Shown here: in pieces, positions 42,948-52,195 of the stretch | Position numbering within the stretch: position 1 is the first letter of the stretch | How the letters are laid out: the number at the start of each line of letters is the position of its first letter | Assembly: GCA_964500675.1 (NCBI GenBank) | Contig: CAZCNY010000001.1 | Location: 1-64,000, forward strand | Source: CAMLJR01 sp964500675 | Lineage (GTDB): Bacteria; Pseudomonadota; Gammaproteobacteria; Pseudomonadales; CAMLJR01 | DNA length: 64,000 nucleotides | Reading direction: 5' to 3' | The notes under the pieces: generated by a model | Databases searched by the model: none | What the model saw: the letters and a program-made list of their open reading frames with translations, nothing else | Told to the model about the DNA's origin: nothing | Translations under genes and position numbers: made by a program

Positions 42948-44129
42948 TCATCCGATTTGAATAATGTTTTCTTTCGGCAAAAGCAAGATTGGAAAATAAC
43001 GCAGGCAGTAACTGGAAAACGCGATAAACCACGCCAGCGCCGCTATAAAAAGAAAAATCAATGTGGCGGGAAAAAGTGCGGCGAGCACGCGCGCGAACGC
43101 TGCGATATTAATCAATACGAATGCACCCGTTAGCAACGGGTGGCTCGTCAGCGCCCTGCCCGTGTGTCCGAGCGCCGCGCGGCCGGACATTGCCAGTATC
43201 AGCCCGCTGATCGCGCCGACGGTCAGCGCGTGCATGCCCGCGCTGGGTGCGATCACACCGAGACACGCAATCCCGTTGAGCAGCAGTCCTATCCCGACCC
43301 AGGCATAACCGCAATGCAAGCTCCAGAGCAGCGGTTCGCGACGGGTACTCCAGCCCTGCCAGCGCGACAGACGCAGCAGTTGCGCCAATCCCGCCGCGAT
43401 ACCCAGCACGCCGGCTCCCGGCAAACTTGCAAGCGCGGTCAGCATGAATAATCCGGTGACTAATACAACCGCCAGATCAAATCGATTGAAAGTTGGCGGT
43501 TGTTTGTGTGTCGAAGCGTTTTGGCGCAACCAGTTACCGGTAAACATCGGAATCACGCGGCCGCCGATAATATTGATTAACAAAATGACCCAATAAATTG
43601 TGGCTAATAGCCACTGCGAGGGATTCGAGATCCCTGTGAATAGCGCGAAATATATTCCGATATTTGTTGTGGCATACAACAGCAATACCGCCGCGACTTT
43701 CAGATTGCGTCGATTACCGGCGGCAATCAGTTCGCGCGAAAATAAAAACAGCAGCAGCGCATCGAATCCCAGATCGAGCGCCGCAGCGATTGGCAATGCA
43801 GCGGCGTTAGGCATGCACCACGCTAATCGCGCCAGCAGCCAAAGCGCGCACAACAGTAGTAGAGGAAAACCAGAAACGGGCGGTCGCTGTGTCCAGTTCG
43901 CAACAGCCGTCAACAAAAATCCGGCGAGCGCCGCGCCCGTAAAACCGAACAACATTTCGTGTCCATGCCATATCAGTGGATTGACAATGGCGGGCAGCGG
44001 CAAATGCCCCGACCAGGCCAGCGTCCAATAGGGAATGATCAGTAATCCATATATTCCCAATAACGCAAATAACGGACGGAATGCATAACTGAATACGGTT
44101 TTGAATGCCAATGTGCGTGCCACTTGCAT
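42948..44129 (-). CDS. nnrS: NnrS family protein
   Basis: A 393-residue polytopic membrane protein of the NnrS family, linked to resistance against NO and to heme-copper metabolism. Typical features are the long hydrophobic helices, the N-terminal FRPLFALLGIYGLL, WHGHEMLFGFTGAALAGFLL with His residues, and late membrane segments with GLILAMSGRAALGHTGRAL. The ATG at 44127-44129 has a GAGGGAG site, so it is preferred over the earlier in-frame codon at 44153. It lies 24 bp after the Rrf2 repressor gene, making an operon. Confidence 0.9.
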   Translation of the reverse strand: MQVARTLAFKTVFSYAFRPLFALLGIYGLLIIPYWTLAWSGHLPLPAIVNPLIWHGHEMLFGFTGAALAGFLLTAVANWTQRPPVSGFPLLLLCALWLLARLAWCMPNAAALPIAAALDLGFDALLLFLFSRELIAAGNRRNLKVAAVLLLYATTNIGIYFALFTGISNPSQWLLATIYWVILLINIIGGRVIPMFTGNWLRQNASTHKQPPTFNRFDLAVVLVTGLFMLTALASLPGAGVLGIAAGLAQLLRLSRWQGWSTRREPLLWSLHCGYAWVGIGLLLNGIACLGVIAPSAGMHALTVGAISGLILAMSGRAALGHTGRALTSHPLLTGAFVLINIAAFARVLAALFPATLIFLFIAALAWFIAFSSYCLRYFPILLLPKENIIQIG

Positions 44130-44153
44130 AGCTCCCTCGGCCCGTGCCGCCAC

Positions 44154-44627
44154 TCAACTATTTTTTGCATCGACAAACAGTAATGGCTGCAGCGCTTTTT
44201 GCGCGCTCCTGCTTGAAATCAAATCATGTAATGAAAACTTTTTTAGGTGCGCCATAAAAGCTCTTTGCGCATCTCGCAATACTTTTTGCAATTCACATTG
44301 CGGCATCAGCGGGCAATCGCCGTCATAATCTTTGGACAGACATTCGATGATGGCCCGAGATTCCTCGCAATCATCGATAACCGTCGCCAGATTAATTGCA
44401 GACGGCACGCATGCCAGCCGCATCCCCCCACCCTTACCGCGCACTGTTTCGATGTAACCCTTTTGCGCCAAATGATGTACCACTTTCATCAAGTGATTTG
44501 CGGATATCTGATAACCCTCCGCCAATTCCGCAATAGTGGTGAGTTGGCCCGATGCGCCTCGCTCCTCTTTATAGCTGAGATACATGAGTACTCTCAGGCA
44601 ATAATCAGTAAATCGGTTTAGTTGCAT
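44154..44627 (-). CDS. nsrR: Rrf2-family repressor NsrR (first gene of the NO operon)
   Basis: A 157-residue Rrf2 regulator starting MQLNRFTDYCLRVLMYLSYK, with recognition helix YQISANHLMKVVHHLAQKGY and the wing GKGGGMRLA. The iron-sulfur ligands are C96, C105 and C111 (ECLSKDYDGDCPLMPQC). Their C-terminal context matches NsrR (KVLRDAQRAFMAHLKKFSLH). The ATG at 44625-44627 has GGAG 5 nt upstream. It is followed within 24 bp by nnrS, then sdhB and norB. Loss of the cluster by NO should derepress the operon, including itself. Confidence 0.88.
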   Translation of the reverse strand: MQLNRFTDYCLRVLMYLSYKEERGASGQLTTIAELAEGYQISANHLMKVVHHLAQKGYIETVRGKGGGMRLACVPSAINLATVIDDCEESRAIIECLSKDYDGDCPLMPQCELQKVLRDAQRAFMAHLKKFSLHDLISSRSAQKALQPLLFVDAKNS

Positions 44628-44746
44628 ATCTACTCCGGGTATCTTGGCCGATCGCAAAGATGAAAATCACATCGTCGTTTCCAGGCGTATTCATGCCCTT
44701 TCCTTGTGAGCATTTTTCGGGAAAGACATTGCGATCAATTAAGATT

Positions 44747-44763
44747 GATGCATAATACATCTT
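44747..44763. promoter_or_regulatory. NsrR-like half-site pair upstream of the nsrR-nnrS operon
   Basis: Reading on the minus strand, AAGATGTAT (44755-44763 reversed) begins an NsrR half-site, with GATGCAT on the other side (GATGCAT-A-ATACATC, one mismatch). Spacing differs from the classical 5-bp motif. It lies about 120-135 bp upstream of the nsrR ATG. The rest of the 44628-44940 gap shows a CATGCGCT/AGCGCATG stem at 44879-44920 and no supported gene. Confidence 0.45.
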
Positions 44764-44940
44764 ATATTACGGCATGTCATGCTGGACTAAACCCCACCAA
44801 TTTGCTTGCATATTAACATCACGGCACCAGTGGGTTTTCGACCGGCGGCCTCCCGCATAATTAGGCTTGTAAAGTACTCATGCGCTCTGCCGCCCTGAAA
44901 GCTCGCCGTGATAGCGCATGGTTTTTCAAGGAGAAAAAAA

Positions 44941-45624
44941 TCAATCCCCCCATTTTTGAATATATTGTTCGTATGACTTACGCCAGCCATCGGTGTAAGG
45001 ATTGCCGCCGCTTTCATGGATAAGAGATAAAGACCAAGTACCACAAATTACGCCCGCTGCTTCGGCCTGCCTACAAAAATCAAGATCGTAAAAATGAAAA
45101 TCGAATCTTTCATCAAATCTCAGATTATATTTAATAAGGGTTTTACTGAAAGCTGCCAGGAACAAACCATCGAGAAGCTTAACTTTTTGGCACGTAGGTC
45201 CAAACGTTGATAAAATCTGTGGAGGAAATCCGTTCCCATGCCCAACAATACCGCTAAGGTTTTCCGGGCGATCTCCAATAAATCTACAGTCGAGATGACA
45301 CCAAGCCGGTTGATTAGGCGCTCGACGCTTGTTACCGGCCACTCCTAAAATTTGAAATTTCTTTAGTCCGGCCAGTATCTGATCGCACATGAAATAATCG
45401 GTAAGATGTAGATCGTCATGGCAAAAAATTAGAACACAAGGATCGCTTTTCGATTCTTCAATCGCGATATTATAAATTTTCGGCAGACCGATCGTGTTCT
45501 CAGGAAATAGTCTGACTTGCACAAAAGGATACTTGTAAAGACTCAATGATCTACCCGTAGCCGACTGTTGATAAAAGTCATTTTCATTCAACCTCGTTGC
45601 CACCACGAATTTCATTTTGTACAT
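44941..45624 (-). CDS. Glycosyltransferase-like protein (GT2-like fold, family 5)
   Basis: A 227-residue cytosolic glycosyltransferase-like protein. After a short N-terminus it shows strand and acidic segments typical of GT-A enzymes: CVLIFCHDDLHLTDYFMCDQ carries the HDD cation-binding motif, and FDFHFYDLDFCRQAEAAGV carries the second acidic motif; the usual His-Glu base follows in LSLIHESGGNPYTDGW. The family is annotated as 'glycosyltransferase like' and acts on envelope glycans. The start has AGAGG 7 nt upstream of the ATG at 45622-45624. It is AT-rich and sits next to a membrane protein, suggesting a small imported glycan module. Confidence 0.75.
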   Translation of the reverse strand: MYKMKFVVATRLNENDFYQQSATGRSLSLYKYPFVQVRLFPENTIGLPKIYNIAIEESKSDPCVLIFCHDDLHLTDYFMCDQILAGLKKFQILGVAGNKRRAPNQPAWCHLDCRFIGDRPENLSGIVGHGNGFPPQILSTFGPTCQKVKLLDGLFLAAFSKTLIKYNLRFDERFDFHFYDLDFCRQAEAAGVICGTWSLSLIHESGGNPYTDGWRKSYEQYIQKWGD

Positions 45625-45678
45625 ATAAATACCTCTAATCAAAACACTCTATTTCCCTCAGAGAAAACCTGGTCTCCG

Positions 45679-46962
45679 TCAATTAGCAATATGTTTTTCC
45701 GGCAATGGCATGGACCATCCGTCTGGCCATATTTCCACTTGATCTTTGTGCCGCTCTATGGCCTCTCGATACGCCTGCATCCATGGCTTTCCACCAAAGT
45801 AAGCCGGAACGTTTACACAAGAAGAGAGAAACAGTGCCGCAAGATAAATCCTCACCGGATAACTTTTATGCCTGGAGAAAACAATTAAAACAAATAAAAC
45901 CATCAAGGCATTTGGAACGTAAAAATAACGACCATTATTTGCCCAAGAGACAGCACCAATTTTATCGCCAAGCGATGTTATGCATGAAGGCACAGCAATA
46001 AAAAGCATAGAAGACGCTAACACTAGCGCCTCCCTTGTTTTGTATCTCACTGCTGAAATAAAAAAATAAAACAATGGAATGCTGCACACTATGGAAAAAA
46101 TTATTGCATAGATATTTCCCAATAACGCCCATAAAAGCAGATCTGTCAGGCGGCCACCAACCATAAAAGACAAGCCATGATATGTCACATAAAACCCAGA
46201 TATCGGAGCGATAAATTGCTGGGCCAATATAGAAAACCACATAACGACTATATCGAACCCCAAGCGGTCGGCCACCGTTTCGCGACCGTAAAAAAACAAA
46301 AGCGTCAATTGTATGATAGTCGTAAATGAGATAATTCCCGCCTGAATAATTCGCTCCCTATCTCTTTCAATCAATGCGCTAGCCATATAAACCGGAAACA
46401 AAAAGTTTGCCGGAATTCCACTGAGACCAGAAAGAAGTAACAAAAATCTAAAAATAAATTTTGGATAATTAACACTGACGGGGATAGCCAACAGCAGCGC
46501 CGACAACAAAGAGAAATGAAAATGTAGATTTGTTGCAGTAGCCCAAACTTCTGCACTCTGCGGTAAGCCGATCAAAACAATCAAAAAAAATACTGTCGAA
46601 AAAAAGGATAAATTAATGGAGTTTCGGTATCGAATTAACAAGACCACGGGAATTGACTGGACAGAAAACGCCAGATACGTTGTAATTGTTGGGGCGAATC
46701 TAAAATTGACCAATGTTGAGATATAAACAATAAAATTTGTTACTAGCTGAATATGCCCGTAATACAAAAATAAAAGACCTCTCAAACCCGGCATCGCACT
46801 TATCTCCTTATAAAAAACGGAGCCCTCCTCGGCCCAAAATCGACCTCTAGCATAAGCCGACATTTTTATGAGAGATATCAAGATAAATAGACTTATCAAT
46901 AAAACAGTGCCCACTCTACCTTGCGCGCTGATTCTGATACGTTCCTTTATTGCAGGATTCAT
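45679..46962 (-). CDS. Polytopic membrane protein of unknown function
   Basis: A 427-residue inner-membrane protein with roughly 9-10 hydrophobic segments. The first (VGTVLLISLFILISLIKMSA) is followed by an aromatic, charged loop ARGRFWAEEGSVFYKEI. The layout, with a long first loop carrying acidic residues, resembles GT-C membrane glycosyltransferases or flippase-like proteins; no catalytic motif is certain. It is visibly AT-rich, more so than the flanking lol genes, and 54 bp from the glycosyltransferase gene. I describe it as unrecognised. Confidence 0.7.
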   Translation of the reverse strand: MNPAIKERIRISAQGRVGTVLLISLFILISLIKMSAYARGRFWAEEGSVFYKEISAMPGLRGLLFLYYGHIQLVTNFIVYISTLVNFRFAPTITTYLAFSVQSIPVVLLIRYRNSINLSFFSTVFFLIVLIGLPQSAEVWATATNLHFHFSLLSALLLAIPVSVNYPKFIFRFLLLLSGLSGIPANFLFPVYMASALIERDRERIIQAGIISFTTIIQLTLLFFYGRETVADRLGFDIVVMWFSILAQQFIAPISGFYVTYHGLSFMVGGRLTDLLLWALLGNIYAIIFSIVCSIPLFYFFISAVRYKTREALVLASSMLFIAVPSCITSLGDKIGAVSWANNGRYFYVPNALMVLFVLIVFSRHKSYPVRIYLAALFLSSCVNVPAYFGGKPWMQAYREAIERHKDQVEIWPDGWSMPLPEKHIAN

Positions 46963-47059
46963 AATCTTATTTTTAGTCGCAAGATTAGACTCGCAACTTT
47001 CTCCGTGAAAAATGCAAAGATTTTGGTGATTAAATCGCAGATAACGAGCCTTTATTTTC

Positions 47060-48304
47060 TTAATCGTATCGCAAAGCCAACGCGGGTTGAACTTTCGCGG
47101 CGCGCCATGCCGGATAAATCGCGGCGATCATACTCATGATAAGCGCCGTTCCAGCGACGCGCAACACATCGCCAACGCGCACATCCGACGGTAAATAGCT
47201 GATCGGATAAACATCCGAACGCAGGAATTGCACGTGCAATACATGTTCGATCCCAGCGACGAGATCGGTGATGACAAGCGACAGCGCCACACCGAAAATC
47301 ACGCCGACAACGGTACCGATCAATCCCACTAAAAACCCCTGCACTAAAAATATTTTCACGATGCCGTTCGATGTCGCGCCTTGGCTGCGCAAAATCGCAA
47401 TGTCGCCGTGCTTATCGTTCACCACGAGTACGAGCGCCGAGACGACGTTGAATGCGGCGACGGCGATGATAATCGCGAGCATCATACCGACGAGCCGTTT
47501 CGATAACGCGATCGCCGAATACAAATTGCCTTGCGATGCAGTCCAATCGCTTGCGTAATATTTTCCGCCGAGCACGCGCCACAAATCGCCGGCGATACGC
47601 GGCGCGGCGAATAAATCATTCACAGTCACGCGCAGCGCGATCGCATTGCTGTGATCGCCGCTCAACGTTTGCGCGGCATCTAACCGCAATAACGCCAAGC
47701 TTTGATCGAGCTCGGTACCGCTTTTTATTAGCCCCACCAGTGTGAAGCGCGCAATACGCGGGTGCATGTTGCCCGAATCGATATCGCGATCGGGAACGAT
47801 GACAGTAATGCGTGCACCGACATCGACACCGAGTTTGTGCGCGAGCCCCTGCCCTAATGCGATCGCGTCGGCATCGTTTTGCAAATGCGCGATCGCACCG
47901 GCTGCGAGAAAATGCGAAAGCGCTGTCGCTTTTGTTTCGCGCTCAGGATCGATACCGAACAACAACGTCGCCTGCGCACCGCGCCCGTTCACGAGCATGG
48001 CATTGAGCTGTAACAGCGGCGATGCGCTGACCACGCCCGGAATTTTTTCGACGCGATCGGCCGTGACGTGCCAATCTGCTTTGGGATCCGCTGCGTACAA
48101 ACTGATATGCGGCACGAGGCCTAAAATACGCTCGCGCATTTCGCGCTCGAAACCGTTCATCACCGACAGCACAACGATTAACAAACCGACACCGATCACA
48201 AGCCCCGCGATCGCGGTACGCGATAAAAATGTTGTGAGTCGCGAGCCGCGTTTTGAACTTGTGTAGCGCGCGCCGATAAAAACGCTGTAGGGCGTAAACA
48301 TCAC
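47060..48304 (-). CDS. lolE: Lipoprotein-releasing ABC transporter permease LolE
   Basis: A 414-residue permease of the LolCE pair that releases outer-membrane lipoproteins to LolA. It starts MMFTPYSVFIGARYTSSKRG and has the first transmembrane helix, a large periplasmic domain and the FtsX-like C-terminal three-helix domain (ALSKRLVGMMLAIIIAVAAF). Its ATG overlaps the LolD stop by 4 nt, so the three genes are one operon. It is homologous to the upstream LolC; I assign E by gene order (C-D-E). Confidence 0.9.
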   Translation of the reverse strand: MMFTPYSVFIGARYTSSKRGSRLTTFLSRTAIAGLVIGVGLLIVVLSVMNGFEREMRERILGLVPHISLYAADPKADWHVTADRVEKIPGVVSASPLLQLNAMLVNGRGAQATLLFGIDPERETKATALSHFLAAGAIAHLQNDADAIALGQGLAHKLGVDVGARITVIVPDRDIDSGNMHPRIARFTLVGLIKSGTELDQSLALLRLDAAQTLSGDHSNAIALRVTVNDLFAAPRIAGDLWRVLGGKYYASDWTASQGNLYSAIALSKRLVGMMLAIIIAVAAFNVVSALVLVVNDKHGDIAILRSQGATSNGIVKIFLVQGFLVGLIGTVVGVIFGVALSLVITDLVAGIEHVLHVQFLRSDVYPISYLPSDVRVGDVLRVAGTALIMSMIAAIYPAWRAAKVQPALALRYD

Positions 48305-49035
48305 CGCGCCACCGCTTGATCATCGTGCCCAAGCACGCCGTCACTGACGCCATCTGGTACGAGCAGGCCATCACGTAACTGCAATACGCGGTCCATGCGT
48401 TGCGCGAGCAGCGGATCATGCGTGACGACGACGAAACAGGTATCGAATTCGCGATTGAGTTCGAGCATTAATTCATGCATCGATTCCGCGGTATTGCGAT
48501 CGAGATTGCCCGTCGGCTCGTCGAGCAATACGCACAGCGGCCGTGCCACCAGCGCGCGCGCAATCGCCACGCGCTGGCGCTCGCCACCCGATAACTCCGC
48601 GGGCTTGTGTTCGATCCGCGCGCCCAACCCGACACGTTCCAGCATGGCGCGTGCCGCTTGCGCCGCCACCGTAACTTTTTCGCCACGAATGAGCAGCGGC
48701 ATCGCCACATTTTCAAGCGCGGTAAATTCGCCGAGCAGGTGATGAAATTGATAGACAAAACCGAGCGTGCGATTGCGCAAAATACTGCGCTGTTTTTCAT
48801 CGAGCGCTGAAATCGCTTCGCCGTTAATCCGTACGCTACCGCTACTCGGTGTATCGAGACCGCCGAGCAAATTCAACAAGGTCGATTTACCCGATCCCGA
48901 TGCGCCGACGATGGCAATGCGCTCGCCGCGCTGGATTTGCATATCGATGCCTTTAAGCACCGCCAACACCTGCGGGCCTTCGTCGTAGGCTTTACACAGG
49001 TCGCGGCATTCGAGAATTATGTTTTGTTCACTCAT
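48301..49035 (-). CDS. lolD: Lipoprotein-releasing ABC transporter ATP-binding protein LolD
   Basis: A 244-residue ABC ATPase. Walker A is GASGSGKSTL, the signature is LSGGERQRVAIARAL, Walker B is CVLLDEPTGNLD and the switch His lies in VVTHDP. It powers lipoprotein extraction by LolCE at the inner membrane. The ATG overlaps the end of lolC by 8 nt and its stop overlaps the lolE start, so translation is coupled. Confidence 0.95.
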   Translation of the reverse strand: MSEQNIILECRDLCKAYDEGPQVLAVLKGIDMQIQRGERIAIVGASGSGKSTLLNLLGGLDTPSSGSVRINGEAISALDEKQRSILRNRTLGFVYQFHHLLGEFTALENVAMPLLIRGEKVTVAAQAARAMLERVGLGARIEHKPAELSGGERQRVAIARALVARPLCVLLDEPTGNLDRNTAESMHELMLELNREFDTCFVVVTHDPLLAQRMDRVLQLRDGLLVPDGVSDGVLGHDDQAVAR

Positions 49036-50275
49036 ATCGCAGGGCTTCCGCCGGATGAATTTGTGCAGCGCGCCAGGCTGGATAAAGCGCTGCCAGCAAG
49101 CTCAGCACCCAGGCTATCAAACAAATTTCAACAATATCGCGCGCCACGACGACCGATGGAATGCGGCTGATAAAATAGATGCTGGGGTCAAAAATTTGCA
49201 CGCCGGCCAATTGCTCGATCGCCGCGACGATACTGCCGACATTGAGTGCGATCGGCACGCCGATAAGTGCGCCGATAACCACGCCGGCCAAGCCGATCAC
49301 GGCACCCTGCACCATGAAAATGGCCATCATGGCCTGCGGCGATGCGCCCATTGTGCGCAACACGGCGATATCCGCGCGTTTTTCATTTACCATCATCGTC
49401 AGAATCGACACAATATTGAACGCCGCGATCGCGACGATAACGAACAACAGCAACCCAACCATGGTCTTTTCCATTTTCACCGATTGAAACAGACTGCCCT
49501 GCGTCTGACTCCAATCGCGCACGCGATACCGATCGCCGTGCTGCGCATTCCAGCGTTGCAACAGCGGTCCGGCTTCAAACAAATCGACCGTGGCGACGCG
49601 CAAACCGTTCACACCACCTTCGGTTTGATATAAACGCTGCCCGTCCTGCAAATTGATAAACACGGTCGTACTGTCGAGCTGCGAACCGCTGCGAAAAATC
49701 GCGGCGACGACGAAACGTTTTTGGCGCGGGAAAATTCCGAGCGGAGTCACGGTGACTTGCGGCAAAATCACATCGATGCTGTCGCCCACCATCGCGTCGA
49801 GCTGGCGCGCGAGAATATCGCCGATAACGATACCAAATGGCGTCGTCGCCAGACTCTCGAAGCGCCCCGACACAATATGACGCTGCACCGACGACACGCG
49901 CATTTCGTATTCGGTATCGATCGCCCACAGTTGCACGCCGCGCACCGGACCGCTGCGGGCTACCATCGCGCTGCCGCCGATATAGGGCGCCGCCGCAACG
50001 ATGCCCGGCGTGTGCGCAAGATCGTCCGCGAGCGGTTGCCAGTCATGCAGATAGCCTGTGCGCGCCTCGACGAAGCCATGCGGCACCAACGCCAGAATGC
50101 GGCCGCGCAATTCAGCCTCGAAACCGTTCATCACCGACAGCACGACAATCAGCGCGGCGACGCCCAGAATCATACCGAACAGTGAAATCAGCGCGATGAA
50201 TGAAATGAATTGATCGCGACGGCGCGAACGCGTGTAGCGCCAGCCGATGAAGCCCGCGAGCGGCTGAAACATCAA
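49028..50275 (-). CDS. lolC: Lipoprotein-releasing ABC transporter permease LolC
   Basis: A 415-residue permease, the first gene of lolCDE. It begins MMFQPLAGFIGWRYTRSRRR and has the first helix (FISFIALISLFGMILGVAAL), a periplasmic domain and the FtsX-type C-terminus. It pairs with LolE and LolD to move mature lipoproteins to the LolA chaperone. The operon runs away from the PilZ gene with a 162-bp divergent region between them. Confidence 0.92.
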   Translation of the reverse strand: MMFQPLAGFIGWRYTRSRRRDQFISFIALISLFGMILGVAALIVVLSVMNGFEAELRGRILALVPHGFVEARTGYLHDWQPLADDLAHTPGIVAAAPYIGGSAMVARSGPVRGVQLWAIDTEYEMRVSSVQRHIVSGRFESLATTPFGIVIGDILARQLDAMVGDSIDVILPQVTVTPLGIFPRQKRFVVAAIFRSGSQLDSTTVFINLQDGQRLYQTEGGVNGLRVATVDLFEAGPLLQRWNAQHGDRYRVRDWSQTQGSLFQSVKMEKTMVGLLLFVIVAIAAFNIVSILTMMVNEKRADIAVLRTMGASPQAMMAIFMVQGAVIGLAGVVIGALIGVPIALNVGSIVAAIEQLAGVQIFDPSIYFISRIPSVVVARDIVEICLIAWVLSLLAALYPAWRAAQIHPAEALRYE

Positions 50276-50437
50276 TTATTCCTTAATCCGCGATGCTCGC
50301 CGAATAGCAGGGCTTTTTCGCATTGAGGCCGAGCCCTCGTTGGTTAACTTTAAAGGCAACGAGCAGTGCACCTTCTATCATTCGAGCAGCGCCTATACTA
50401 GAGTGAACAGCAATAAAGGCGCGCGGGGAACGCTACC

Positions 50438-51049
50438 TTGGCCGACCAAAACGTTTCTTCTACCGACAACCTCGATTCCGCGCTGGATCGGCGCGAGTAT
50501 TTTCGCGTTGACGATCAACTGGTTCTGCGTTATCGCAGCGTGCCGGCCGAAGCGGTCGGACATACGCCCGCCGAACGCCATTTCGACAACAGCGAAATGT
50601 TTGCGTTGCTGCGCGAATTGCGGCATATCGACCAGGAACATAATAACGTATTGCGCGGGCTGGCTGAACAAAACCGCGAACTCGGCACCTATCTGAAAAG
50701 CCTCAACCGCAAAATCGACCTAGTCGCCAATGCACTCGCGACGCTCAGCGATGGCCAGCAACAGCAGGCGCCGCAGCACGCGTCGATCAGCGAGGGCGGC
50801 ATCGCCTTCCACACCTCCGTCAACCTCGGAGTGGGCAGCTTCGTCGCGCTCGAATTGGTGCTGCTACCGAGCCATACCGGGCTCGCGCTGTATGGCGAAG
50901 TGCTCGACACGCGCGATGCCAACGGACTCACCGTCGTGTCGTTCATACGCTTGCGCGAAAGCGATCGGCAAATCCTCGCGCGGCATATTCTGCAGGTACA
51001 AATCGCTGCAAAAAAACAACAGAGCCAAAGCGGCGACGAGCGTAAATAG
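50438..51049 (+). CDS. PilZ-domain (c-di-GMP-binding-type) protein
   Basis: A 203-residue cytosolic protein. The N-terminal RREYFRVDDQLVLRYRSV segment matches the RxxxR-type PilZ start, and ASISEGGIAFHTS the (D/N)xSxxG half. A helical stretch (about 60-105) separates them, an unusually long insertion that makes the domain bipartite. Ligand residues look intact, so c-di-GMP binding is likely. The TTG at 50438 has GGGGAA 8 nt upstream and is the only good start. It is divergent from lolC and 32 bp upstream of the DAHP synthase gene. Confidence 0.8.
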   Translation: MADQNVSSTDNLDSALDRREYFRVDDQLVLRYRSVPAEAVGHTPAERHFDNSEMFALLRELRHIDQEHNNVLRGLAEQNRELGTYLKSLNRKIDLVANALATLSDGQQQQAPQHASISEGGIAFHTSVNLGVGSFVALELVLLPSHTGLALYGEVLDTRDANGLTVVSFIRLRESDRQILARHILQVQIAAKKQQSQSGDERK

Positions 51050-51081
51050 GACTGTAAAAAAATTCACAAAGGATCGTTTTT

Positions 51082-52191
51082 ATGCTGCTCATCCTGCACC
51101 CCAACATCGACGAAAACAGCGAAGCCTATCGCACCACTTTCGATTATCTGCAGCGCCTACCCCGCATCAAAATCAAGAAACACCTCGTGCAGGGTCAACA
51201 GCAGGCGCTTACCGAAATCTATTTGATCGGCGATACACACGCGCTCGATAAATCGGAACTCGAGATGCTACCCGCCGTCGAGCGCGCGATTAAAATTTCC
51301 GAGGAATATCGCGTACTCGGCCGCCACAAAGACGATCAGCGCGTCAGCGGCTTTGATTATCAGGGCCTGCGCTTCGATCAAAACACACTGCACATTTTCG
51401 CCGGGTTGTGCGCGGTCGATAATCCCAAGAATGTCGAATTAATGCTGCGCGCACTGCGCGACAACGGTCTGATGTGCACGCGCATGGGTGCGTATAAACC
51501 GCGCACGAATCCTTACGCATTTCAGGGCCACGGCGCCGACTGCCTGCCGTGGGTTTTCGAGCTCGCGGGCAAGTACGGCATCAAAGTCGTCGCGATGGAA
51601 GTCACGCACGAAAGCCACATCGCCGACATCGACATCGCGCTTGCGCAAGCCGGGCAACCGACCGGCGTCATTCTGCAAATCGGTACGCGCAATACGCAGA
51701 ATTTCGAATTATTGAAAGCGATCGGTAAACAGAATCGTCACCCTGCTCTGCTTAAACGCGGTTTCGGTATTACGTTAAGCGAGTCGTTGAACGCGGCCGA
51801 ATATTTAGCGAGCGAAGGTAACGATCGCGTCATTTTCTGTTTGCGCGGCATGAAAAGCGAATTCGGCGCACCGCACCGCAACATGGTCGACTTCGCGCAG
51901 ATTCCCGTGATCAAGCGTTTAACGCGCATGCCCGTGTGCATTGATCCCTCGCACTCGGTCGGTTCGCGCGAACAATCACCCGACGGGATTCTCGACTTAA
52001 TGCACGCCGCCGCCCAGGGTGTAATCGCAGGCGCGAATATGATCCTCGTCGATTTTCACCCAAACCCGAAAGAAGCGCTCGTCGACGGGCCGCAGGCGTT
52101 GCTGCTCAGCGAACTCGATAAGTTTTTAAAAGATGTCGAGATTGCACGGCAGGCTTATCTCGCGCGGCAGGCATTGTGGGATGATCGATAA
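51082..52191 (+). CDS. aroF: 3-deoxy-7-phosphoheptulonate (DAHP) synthase, type I-beta
   Basis: A 369-residue DAHP synthase, the first step of the shikimate pathway (phosphoenolpyruvate plus erythrose 4-phosphate). The N-terminal ferredoxin-like domain (about 1-85, MLLILHPNIDENSEAYRTTF) is the feature of the I-beta group, and the catalytic barrel follows. Signature pieces are AGLCAVDNPKNVELML, RMGAYKPRTNPYAFQG, QIGTRNTQNFELLKAIG, LLKRGFGITLSE and CIDPSHSVGSRE. An AAAGGATCG site precedes the ATG. It follows the PilZ gene closely. Feedback class cannot be read. Confidence 0.9.
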   Translation: MLLILHPNIDENSEAYRTTFDYLQRLPRIKIKKHLVQGQQQALTEIYLIGDTHALDKSELEMLPAVERAIKISEEYRVLGRHKDDQRVSGFDYQGLRFDQNTLHIFAGLCAVDNPKNVELMLRALRDNGLMCTRMGAYKPRTNPYAFQGHGADCLPWVFELAGKYGIKVVAMEVTHESHIADIDIALAQAGQPTGVILQIGTRNTQNFELLKAIGKQNRHPALLKRGFGITLSESLNAAEYLASEGNDRVIFCLRGMKSEFGAPHRNMVDFAQIPVIKRLTRMPVCIDPSHSVGSREQSPDGILDLMHAAAQGVIAGANMILVDFHPNPKEALVDGPQALLLSELDKFLKDVEIARQAYLARQALWDDR

Positions 52192-52195
52192 AGAA

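Noticed and set aside
44787..45044. 85-codon minus-strand frame overlapping the 3' end of the glycosyltransferase gene
   Set aside because: It is in a different frame from a real gene, shows no motif and no ribosome site.
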